A stretch of 64,000 nt of DNA from Antitrichia curtipendula (taxonomy: Eukaryota; Streptophyta; Bryopsida; Hypnales; Leucodontaceae). Each line of letters opens with the position of its first letter. Position 1 is the stretch's first letter. A program made the translations under genes and the position numbers. Shown here one piece after another: positions 24,222 to 33,780 of the stretch. Location of the stretch: contig OX579638.1 in NCBI GenBank assembly GCA_951230915.1, forward strand, positions 5,474,696 through 5,538,695, read 5' to 3'. Under the pieces are notes generated by a model. That model saw only the letters and a program-made list of their open reading frames with translations, was not told the origin of the DNA and searched no databases.

Positions 24222-25425
24222 ACATAACATTCAGTAGCATAGGGAAGGGTTGCCTTCCCCCTGACAGAATGGTGTGGAATATTCCACACCATCAGTAGCT
24301 AACTGAAACGTGTCGAAATTTGTCAGAGTGGCAGGGTGGCTACAGCAGACTTGGGGTAAAAAAAATACTACTTTCAATTCTAACAATGCAGAAAATCTAG
24401 ACTCGGAGTACTATAAATTCAAATATTGTCAATTCAAATAGTACACGAAATATGAGTTTTATACAAAATAGCTATCAAATCATTGAGCCAATGTATTTCA
24501 ACATTCAAAATTCCTTACAATGCTTCTTATGACAAATGTGTTTTGTAACTTAGAATGCAAAGACAACTATTTATATACCTATGGGGTGGTAGGAGGTAAA
24601 ATAAACAATGTGGGATATGTAAATTAGAATTCATATTTTCTCAACCACTCATAGTGTAATCAAATTAAAGCAACAATTGTGATTGAAGTAGATTTTCAGA
24701 CCTCACTTAGGCATAGTATAAAAACTTTTAAAAAAACATTTTGAACTGAAAAAAGTTGTGAAATGAAGTTAAGATTTATCTCCAAATTTTTTTTTGGGAT
24801 TTTGATCCTCCAATCAAAAGTTATGGATAAATTTCAGATAGGGGTTGGAAGGGAATTTGTTTTTGACATTTTCAAACATCCTCTCTGAAATTTGTCCAAA
24901 ACTTTTGATTGGAGAATCATAATCTCAAATGGATTTTTGGAGATGAAATTTATCTTAATTTACCAACTTTTCATAGTTCAATTTTTTTTGAAACTTTTTA
25001 TTATACTATTCCTGAATGAGGTCTGAAATTATACTTCAATCACAATTCCTACTTTTGATTTTAACTATGAATGGTTGAGCAACTACAAATTCTAAATTAA
25101 CATATCCCACACGGGTTGTTCTAACGCCTACCACCACATAGGTATATAAGGAGCTCCTCTTGACATTCAACAAATGAAAAGTAAATTATTGTAATGGAAT
25201 GGTCACATAGAAAACTGCCTTGGTATGCTAATCATGATTCTAGCTTAGATTTTCGGCAAACCAATTTTCTTTGTAAACCATATTTATTTGTATGTTCAGT
25301 CTTGAAATTATAGAAAGGAAATGGAGCGCGCCATGAATCTAATGCCGCACTCTAATGCAGCTTAGATTAATGAGGCGTGGATGAACATCGTGGATGAGGC
25401 CTCCCTGAAGGCTACTGAATGTTAT
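24222..25425. mobile_element. TIR element with ACATAACATTCAGTAGC-type ends enclosing a foldback
   Basis: Left end ATAACATTCAGTAGC; right end GCTACTGAATGTTAT, followed inward by a second partly matching block (GAGGCCTCCCTGAAGGC against a degraded left counterpart ending GGGTTGCCTTCCCCC). The same terminal sequence bounds 48406-48669. The interior is mostly the foldback at 24530-25180. No transposase frame. Confidence 0.55.
24530..25180. repeat. Foldback repeat with ~300 bp arms, each ending in an outward promoter-like module
   Basis: The arms are inverted about an axis near 24857. Matching arm segments include ATACCTATG-GGTGGTAGG against CCTACCACCACATAGGTAT, ATGTGGGATATG against CATATCCCACA, and ATCAAAAGTTATGGATAAAT against CCAAAACTTTTGATTGG. 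Reading outward, each arm carries ATCCCACA and then TATATAA about 35-40 bp later. That resembles the TCCCACATCG...TATA arrangement seen in plant LTR/TRIM-type promoters and U-snRNA genes. A single related module lies at about 45040-45110. Confidence 0.65.
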
Positions 25426-25912
25426 GAATGTTCCATTGATGCCAGAATTGGGTTTTTTTCAGTTGGGCAGACCAGATCCACAGAAGTGAGGCCGGGGGGG
25501 TCTTTTTCCTTTTTCCCAGAGAACAAAGTTGCATAAATTAGTGTTTCCTTTTTGAAACTTGTGTTGAAAAATTTGAGCTCGATAATTTCGAGAAGAATAA
25601 CGGAACCACTAACTGCACAGTAGACTAGTTGGCATTTCTGACAGTACCAGTGTTTGCCCCCCCCCCCCTTCCCCTTTAATTATGGAGCCTCATTTGACTT
25701 GTTCCTAGAACGATCGTCTACCTCCAATTTCTCCACCATGAAATTCTAAAGACTGCCTTCTCTCAATCAGTCATAATTTATCAAAAAATAAAGTGCAGAA
25801 CTCGGATCTAGATGATAATCACACCATGACACACAATCAACAATCAAGAGAAAAAACAAGATGGAAGTCCACATTGATTGATTGGGTCCTTGAATTTCAA
25901 AGTGTTGTCTAT

Positions 25913-26500
25913 TTAACCCCTAAAGCCCCAAGGGTGTTTTCTGCCAAAAACCACTCAAAACTACCACTTCTGCTGTATTCACTTAAGGAAATCAATTTTT
26001 TTGTTTTTTCGGGAATTTAACCATAGGATCTTGTACTTAACTTGTCTGAGATCATGTAGTAAAAATTTCATCAAATTTGACCGTACGGATTGGAAGATAT
26101 TAGCATTCAAAGTTGAACAAAAAGTTTTTTTTCAAGAAGATGCTTAAATTGCCCGAAAAACTAAGATTGTCCATAACTTTCTCATCCCTAGTCCAAATAG
26201 AATGAATCAAAGCTTCATGTATAGGTAAGAACATAATCTTTTAGGAAATTTTTTTTTTAAAAAATATTTTGACTATTTGTAATTTTTTTTTGGCTGCCCA
26301 ATAATCTTTATTTCTTGCTCATTGTGTCATAACTTTTTCATCCGGCATCCGATTGAAACAAAAATTATATATCCACAAAGCTCTTGCAAAGCTACACAAC
26401 CTCAAAAAATCTCAAAAAAATTCACTTCAAATTGAGACAATAGGAACCTACCCGGACCCAAATTGTCCCCCGAGGGGACAAGCGGGGCTTTAGGGGTTAA
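25913..26500 (+). mobile_element. TTAA-bounded element, GCCCC subtype (588 bp)
   Basis: Begins TTAACCCCTAAAGCCCC and ends GGGGCTTTAGGGGTTAA: the terminal inverted repeat is CCCCTAAAGCCCC at both ends. Inverted near-copy of 23419-24004. It contains AGATGCTTAAATTGCCCG with an uninterrupted TTAA, the site at which a foldback element sits in the copy at 29143-31874. Confidence 0.9.
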
Positions 26501-26939
26501 TAAAAATGCGGCTTATTTTATTTTATTTTATTTTATTTTGACACAAAAATGTGGCTTAGATGCTCAGGCCTGCGACGGAGAGTCCGAGGACTTTTGGGTG
26601 CAACAGTGAGGAGCTCTGGCAGTTGCAAAGTTTCGGCAACGAGTTAGAAAAATGGGTCAACTTTTGGTCAAACGAGCCGCTTTTCACTGGTCGAGTTTCC
26701 GTACAGTCACATGACTGTCAGGCAGGGCTTTTTGGCATGGCATTCTGAACCCCTAAAATGCTCATGTCTATGTTCCACCCCCCAAAAAACAATCACCTTC
26801 GAAATTGTCATTTGTAGTGCAAAGGACTATCTTGGAAAAGAGATTATTCTTACTGCTTTTTCATTTGTGAGATTTTGCACAAGACATGTACGATTTGAAT
26901 AAACCCGTACTGACTTCGGCCAACCCATTTCCAAGCAAT

Positions 26940-27758
26940 TTAACCCCTAGAGGACCAAGGCCTTTTGGAGGGCCAAAAAACACACTAAAAACTGTCATTT
27001 ATTAGCAAAGAGTAAAAAAGTTTGGAAATTGTGGGGGTTTTGCACATCTAACTATAGGATCTTACACCTAACTAGTATGAGAATGTGTGGAAAAAATTTC
27101 AATTTTTTTTTACCGCATAGATTGCAAGATACCTGTGTTTAAAGTAGAAAAAAACAAGTTTTTCAGTACATTGTGGGACTAGATTATTTGACTTTGAACC
27201 TTCTTAACTTAAATTTTTTTCCACTATAGAAGTTATTAGCTTTGAATATTTATGGTGGAGAATTGAGTTGAGAGTCTAGGAAAAACAAACAATGGTGAGA
27301 TTGTTCTAGCAAGATAACTAAACCATGTGAAATTCATTTATTTTTAAATTGTAAGAATTGCATTCAGAAATGAATTCTACAAGTTATTTTTTCAAGAAGA
27401 TGCTTAAATTGCCCGAAAACAAGATTGTCCATAACTTTCTCATAACAAATCCAAATAGAATGAATTAGATATTTCTATGTAGAAAAAAATATAATCTACA
27501 AGAAAAAAAATTTAATTCAAATTTTTGAATTTTTTTTGGCTGCACCCTCCCCCCACCCCCCCCCCCTCCTCTCCATTGTTTAGAGCATAATTTTTGTTCC
27601 CGGGCACCGATTGAAAAAATATATATATTCCCACGAAGCTTATCAAATTTTCTATCTTCAAAAAAGGTTTTTTAAATTAGGACAAAAAATGAGATCATAG
27701 GTACCTGCCTGAAATCCTACTTGCCCCCCAAGGGAACAAATCGTACTTTAGGGATTAA
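26940..27758 (+). mobile_element. TTAA-bounded element, GGACC subtype (819 bp)
   Basis: Begins TTAACCCCTAGAGGACCAAGG and ends GTACTTTAGGGATTAA. Longer relative of 25913-26500 with the extra block GGACTAGATTATTTGACTTTG. It carries AGATGCTTAAATTGCCCG at about 27402, the intact version of the site interrupted in 29143-31874. A poly-C/pyrimidine run occurs at 27541-27575. Confidence 0.85.
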
Positions 27759-27959
27759 GTCATAAACAAATAGGGATTACATGATAAAAGCATGAATCCA
27801 AGCAATCAAGTTAATGAATGTAAAAGCAGAAAGTGAAAAAGGAAGTTGGATTTCTAAAATTAGGAACTTTGAAGTTGTTATGGCTCATATACACTTAGTA
27901 TTGTTTGCCACCTTGTGCTGTAAGTCTTCCAACTTTGATGTTGCTCCAATCAATCTCTG

Positions 27960-29030
27960 TTTCATTTTCTTCTTAGTTGTCTTCTTCTTGCATTGTGTTA
28001 CTTAGATTGTGTCTCTTTTGTGTGTAGTTGCGGTCATATACCAAGCTTTGTAGGAAGTGAGATTGAGAGACAAAGAAAACGGCATCCAAAGCTTCTTATA
28101 AACCAAGAAAAGAGTCTTTGTGTCATTCTTGTTATTGAAGGTCAACTTAAAACTACATCCCAAACAGTAAAATAATTTTGCTTTGAAAGAAGTAAATTAT
28201 TGTCTAACATCATTCTGAGGTGTATTTTGAGTGAAGTTGAATTGGGTGCACAAGTGCAATAGAAGAAGACATATTTGAGTTGTAAACATGTTTCTACATG
28301 CTTGAGGTTTGCTTCAAGGTATGAAGATTGGAATGTTGATGTCTGGAGAACACATGATTTTCAACAATGAGACAAAGATAAATAGGTTTAACTCAAATGG
28401 TAAGTCATAGTATTGGATTGTAGATGGAAAACGTGTCGGATTACAACATATTCATCACACCTTGAAGCACGGTGGTGGATCACTGGTGATTTGGGAATGT
28501 GTAATAACTTTTGGGTCAGGATCATGGTGTAAAATTGAAGGTAGGATGGATAGGCATCTGTACAAATTTATTTAGAAATTCTATTATGGTCTACTATTCT
28601 AAAATACAATTTAAATCCAAGTAGGTTGGTCTTTCAAAAATACAATTTAAATCCAAGAAGGTTGGTCTTTCAAGAAGATAATGATCCCAAGCATTCAAAC
28701 AAGATCATAAAAGAGTGGGTGGCATCACAATCATTTCAGCTCTTTCAATAGCATGCACAATCTTCAAATTTGATTTTGAACACTTTGAACACTTCTCAAA
28801 CAACGCTTGGATGAATTTACAACACTTTCAAGAGGAATTCAAGAATTGTGGAAGTGTGTATTGTGTACATCTCAATTTCAATGAAGAAGGTTGCACAATG
28901 CCAAATAAGAGTATGCCAAAAAAAACTGTTGTTCTGTTGAAGAATAAAGGCTACTAGACCAATCATTGAAGATTTTGTAGTAAAATTAAACAAAATTAAG
29001 TATCTACACATAGTTTTTCATTTGACTTTG
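27960..29030 (+). pseudogene. Second Tc1-like transposase relic, of the type common in fungi
   Basis: Plus-strand translation in shifting frames gives, in order, an HTH-type segment (RKRHPKLLINQEKSLC), an EDWNVDVWR-like block, NETKINRFNSNG, LKHGGGSLVIWECV, IEGRMDRHLYKFI, then QEDNDPKHSNKIIKEWV with the second catalytic Asp, and SMPKKTVVLLKNKGY at the end. The DETKINR...GRMD...DNDPKH wording is that of Tc1-type transposases best known from fungi. Several stops and frameshifts, a small duplication at 28597-28660, and loss of the LNPIE block show it is dead. TIRs were not found. Confidence 0.75.
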
Positions 29031-29801
29031 TAGCATATTTTATTGCTATTAACGTAATGTACAACTTTGTGTAGTATTATATCCAATTTTTTTCAAATCT
29101 CAATAAGAGCCTACGAATTGTTGATAGTTGTATATTTTATATTTAACCCCTAAAGGACCCAATACATGTTTTTCAGCCCCCATGGAGGGTTGCAAGTTCC
29201 CCAAGGTTCCCAGACTCTGGAACTGTCTGGAACTATGCCACAACAGCTGCGTGACATGGCAGAGGGATTGCCACGTCATATAAAATTAATTTTTTTCAAA
29301 ATATAAAAGTAATTTATTTTGTTCATCTTGTATTTTGATTTTAAGATTTTAAGATTTTTTTTTCTTCCAAAAAAGAAAATTCTGACAGTGGACATTCTTT
29401 TACTGCCAGGAAAACATCGCCGGGAATAGGCCCGAAACGGCCCTCCAACCCCCCCAAAAAACATCTAATGATTGCACCTTTGAGAGACAAATTTGATTTG
29501 GGGCACATACCTATAGTCCCAAATTTTGTCATGATTTAAAAATAAAAAATGAAATTATAAAAAATGATTATCTTTGTGGGAATATAATTGTTTTTCAATT
29601 GGTGCTTGGGAACAAAAGGTATGCCCAAATAAGCTCCAAACAAGGGAAACTAGGACGCAAAAAGAACTTTCAACAATTTGAACTTTTTAATTTTTAATTT
29701 TTTTAGTCATATGTTATATTTTTGTATGCATAGAAATGTTTGATTCATTTCATGTGGATAAGTGATGTGAAAGTTATGGACAATCTTGTTTTTTGTGCAA
29801 T

Positions 29802-30549
29802 TTAACCCCTAAAGGACCAAGCTGTATTTTTTGGCAATAAAGTAATTTTGGGTAGCTCACCACGGATGGATAATTTATTATTTTCTTTGAAATTTTCACA
29901 AAACATGTGCTCGAGGAGTAGCTTTTCAGTCCAACAATTTTCATAACTTTTGACTACACGGTTAAAAAGTTATTGCATAAAATGTAGTTTTCTTCAAACT
30001 CTGGGCAGCCCGGACAGTACCAAAAACTTCTTTGAAAATCACTTTTTTTTAGAATAGAAATTTGAAATTGGTTCTTTAGATTTATATGTACATGGGAGCT
30101 TTGAATCATTCCATTCTGATTTGTAAAATGGAAGTTATGAGGTTTTTAAGTTTGCGGGTAGGTATGGTTTTCAAAGTTTACATACCTATCCCCAAACTTA
30201 AAAACCTCATAAGTTCCATCTTACAAATCAAAATGGAATGATTCAAAACTCCCCATGTACATATAAATCTAAAGAACCAATTTCAAATTTCTATTCTAAA
30301 AAAAGTTGATTTTTAAAGAAGTTTTTGGTATTGCCCGAGCTGCCCAGAGTTCAAAGAAAACTACATTTTTTATACAATAACTTTTTTACCATGTCGTCAA
30401 AAGTTATGAAAATTGTTGTAGTGAAAATCTACTCCTCGAGCACATGTTTTGTGAAAATTTCAAAGAAAAATAATAAATTCTCCATCCATAGTGAGCTGCC
30501 CAAAATCGCTATGTTGCCAAAAAACACAGGTTGGTCCTTTAGGGGTTAA
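29802..30549. mobile_element. 748 bp near-perfect foldback (hairpin) element inserted at TTAA
   Basis: Ends are TTAACCCCTAAAGGACCAAG and its complement. Two ~365 bp arms match almost base for base about an axis near 30178. It sits in the host element at GCAAT-TTAA-GCATC; uninterrupted relatives at 26940-27758 and 25913-26500 have the single TTAA in AGATGCTTAAATTGCCC. Each arm is homologous to the right half of 51962-52897, so the element is a head-to-head duplication of that half. A 74-codon frame in the right arm is incidental. Confidence 0.92.
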
Positions 30550-31104
30550 GCATCTTCTTGAAAAAAATAACTTGTAGAATTCATTTCTGAATACAATTAT
30601 TACAACTTTTTGAATTTTTTTTCACATAGTTTAGTTTGTTTGATATAAAAATCTCACCATTGAGATTAGTTCATTTTAATTCCATCTTAGAGATATTAAT
30701 GTTTTTTTTATCTTCCTTCTATCTTGTATCTACTTCTACTTAACAATTTTTTTAAGAATTAAATTTAAGTTCTTTTGAGATTTTTTTTTCCCTAGACTTT
30801 CAACTCAATTTTCCATCATAAATTCTTAAACCTTAAAGCTTTGTAGTGCAAAATATTTAAGTTAAGGAGGTTCAAAGTCAAATAATCTAGCCCTACAATG
30901 TGCAAAAAAAACTTGTTTTCTTCACTTTAAACGCATGTATCTTGCAATTTGTGCAATAATTTTTTTTAAATTTCTTCCACATATTCTCTTACGATTAGAT
31001 ATGGAAAAAAAAATTTAATATTTTTACTCTTTGCAATGGAAATGGCAGTTTTGAATGTTTTTTAGACTTTGAATTCCTTTAATATTTTTGTACTATAGAA
31101 GTTT

Positions 31105-31268
31105 CACTACAAGAAAATGGGGGTATAAATGACTTGTCCACAATGATTGCACCGACAACAATGACTGCAAAATAGTCATTTTGCAGTCATTTTGCAGTCA
31201 TTTTGCAGTCATTGTTGTCGGTGCAATCATTGTGGACAAGTCATTTATACCCCCATTTTCTTGTAGTG
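31105..31268. mobile_element. Perfect palindromic CACTA-superfamily MITE (164 bp)
   Basis: Starts CACTACAAGAAAATGGGGG and ends with its exact complement. CACTACAAGAAAA is the standard CACTA (En/Spm) terminus. It is flanked by TTT on both sides (31102-31104 and 31269-31271), the expected 3 bp target duplication. The arms are essentially perfect and the centre is a short run of TTTTGCAGTCA repeats, so this is a recent insertion. Confidence 0.9.
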
Positions 31269-31877
31269 TTTGAAGTTTAAATATTTATGGTAGAAAATTG
31301 AATTGAATTTTTTTTTTAAAAATCAGTTCTTTTAAATAGCATAAATTCTTAAATTTTTTTTTAAGGAAAAGTAGGTATAAGATGGAAGGAAAAATTATAT
31401 TGTTAATAGTTTTAAAATGGAATTGAAATATGTTCATTCTAATTGTCAAATTGTTGTAGCAAATAATCTACTTCTCAAGGCTGTTAAAGCTTTGAAAAAA
31501 TTTAAAACTTGAGTTTGGAAACAAATCCTATACATAATTTTTACAAGAAAATGATCTAATTGCTCTCAATACAAGACACTTCATATGTTTTACATCACTT
31601 ATCCAAATAGCATATTTTCAGAAAGATGTTAATACATTCTCTAAAAATAATTTTTGACTTTTTCTGCTATCCTAAATTGAGCAATTTGTACTTATGAGTG
31701 CATTATTTTTTTACCAAGCATCAAATGAAATAAAAAATGCTATTTCCATAGATAATACATTTCCAACTTCCAAAAAAGTTTTTAAAAATCACAATAAAAT
31801 CTAACATCATAGAAATCAATCTGCAATTCTAAGAAAACCATTCCAAGACTTTCAATTGGATCCTTAGGGGATAATCC

Positions 31878-33363
31878 TTATCCCTTAAAGGACCAAGCAA
31901 ATGTCTGACCTTCCAATGTACGGAAGAAATCTCAAGTCATTGCACATGAAGTCAATTTTGGTTGGATGTTCATAAAAATTTGATACAAAGTATAAACATT
32001 CAATTATTTAGTGGGAAACCAATTTTTTTTTTCAATCAAATGTCTAGATCATAAATTATGTTGTTATTAACTTTTGGAACAATTCTAGCAACATGTAAGC
32101 AAACTCCTCCTCTACTTCTAAAATTTGGCAAGTATGTAATTAATATGATACGTGATGCAACTATCTCCAAAACAACCATGTATTGACCGCTAGCGCAAAA
32201 ATCTCACTCTAGGAGAATTTAATGCTAGTTGACCTTGTTGGATAATTAAAAATATATATATTCTAATTTTAGATGCTATAACCTTTCAATCCATACAATG
32301 GAAGTTTATAAAAAAATTCCAAACATTTTAATGTTAGTTTAGTTCAAATTTGAAAATTTAATTTTCTTTCTCACTATCCTAAAAATTGGCAAGTTTTCAC
32401 AATTTTTGCCCAAAATGTGCCTCAATCCTTTTGGAATTAAAGGACATTTCATGTTTAGATCGCTTGGTCAAACTTAATTATTTTTTATACTAAAATTTAC
32501 TTTCAAATTATGTGTGTATATCCAAAATTTAAATCCATTTTTTAATAATTGAAAACATTATAATGAATCTAAATGATTTTTTTAAGCATTCAAAAAAATC
32601 AGAGTAATTTAAAAAAATCTTTACATAGTATAAAAATTTTAGGAAAAATGGAGATGATAGTTATAATTGATAAACATCATTGTCTAATTGGCTTACTCTA
32701 TAATCTCATACTTATGGGAATTCGGTAGGAAAGTTTAAAAATTGTGTATTTGAAACTTTCAAGATGCTATATCAAAGTGTTACAAGAATCATAAAAACAG
32801 TTTTGGAAAAATTTAAATACAATAAAAAAAAATAGATTATAGGAGCTACATTTTCTTAGTCATGTTTAAAGAAATTTAAAATAAAAAAGTATGTGAAATT
32901 CAAGTTTGACTTTCTAAAATGTAACTTGGTTTTTTTTTGGCTTTTAAAGATTAATTCTATTTATATCTTCCATGATCTTAAGTAGATTGGTATATCTTTT
33001 TTTTAATACCTTGTAGAGAATACATGTTAATCCATAATTGACTAGGGATCCTATTTTTGGCTTTTTGTGTGGGGCAATCCCCGTAGAAGAAGAATTTATG
33101 GCAAAAATGGTCCAATGAAGAAGGTGGAGCTTGACAAGGAGGGCCATTTTTTACTATAAAATCAAATGAGAGGGGGATTTTACAAAAATAACCACTGTAA
33201 AAAAATGTAGAAATGAATGGCAATTGAACAAATGTTGTACAAATTGCTTGTTAGGGAAAATGAGAATTTGTAATTCCTAATTACATTAATTTTCCTTGCT
33301 AGCAAAGCTTTATGTGCATAAAATAATTCGCCTAGGAAACAAATGGCACATTTATTTATGGTG
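31878..33363. other. AT-rich DNA beginning with a further TTAA-type end
   Basis: TTATCCCTTAAAGGACCAAG at 31878 is the start of another family member lying 3 bp from the end of 29143-31874. Its far end was not recognised. The remainder to 33363 is AT-rich with no gene seen; the frames at 32944-33223 (minus) have no recognisable domain. Confidence 0.4.
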
Positions 33364-33780
33364 GTTAATAAGAACTTAGGAAGCCTTTATTGACTTTAGA
33401 ATTAGAAATTTTTGCATGAATTATTTAAGTTGGATGCTAATCTCTCTAATCTACATGTGAAGTTTTGTTTTAAGTCATTCTGATAAATATTGCAAAAGTT
33501 AAAAGTTTCTTTTATATACTTTCAATGTTAAACCCTAAAACTAAAAATATATCCTAAAAGAATTGTAGTTATTTGTATTTGATTGTATAGATTGATACTA
33601 CTCAAAAGCATTTGATCCATTCAATTCCAAATAATCAAGTGAAAGTCATGAGCACTTTTAAGTTGCGGCAATGAAGGTAGAAAACCATATTGGGATTTTT
33701 TTTACTTAATTTTGAAAATTTTCAAATAAAATCTAAAATAATAGATAACTATTGTTTATTAGAATATTTCACCATTGGGC
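33364..33780 (-). mobile_element. Partial TTAA-type element, inverted relative of 49856-50770
   Basis: Begins TTAATAAGAACTTAGGAAGCC, then matches the reverse complement of 49856-50770 in order: TACATGTGAAGTTTTGTTTT, TGATAAATATTGCAAAAGT, TTCCAAATAATCAAGTGAAAG, GGCAATGAAGGTAGAAAA and AATTTTGAAAATTTTCAAAT. It stops near 33780 without a recognisable second terminus. Confidence 0.65.

Larger units (their letters stand above)
29143..31874. mobile_element. Composite TTAA-bounded element, a large imperfect palindrome carrying two nested insertions
   Basis: Begins TTAACCCCTAAAGGACC; ends GGATCCTTAGGGGATAA (last four bases degenerate). The left arm (29143-31068, less the nested foldback) follows 26940-27758 in reverse orientation; from about 31069 the sequence switches to forward orientation (GACTTTGAA... 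onward) up to the end. It is therefore a head-to-head arrangement of two family members. Nested in it are the foldback 29802-30549 and the CACTA MITE 31105-31268. Confidence 0.75.

Noticed and set aside
23897..24292. 131-codon minus frame
   Set aside because: Runs across the junction of a TTAA-bounded element and unrelated sequence; its C-terminal similarity to the frame at 25793-26020 is because both read the ends of two copies of the same element.
25650..25670. Homopolymer C run (also 27541-27575, 56150-56175, 36265-36272)
   Set aside because: Simple low-complexity tracts without associated structure.
30325..30549. 74-codon frame in the foldback right arm
   Set aside because: Lies wholly in repeat DNA and is not kept in related copies.
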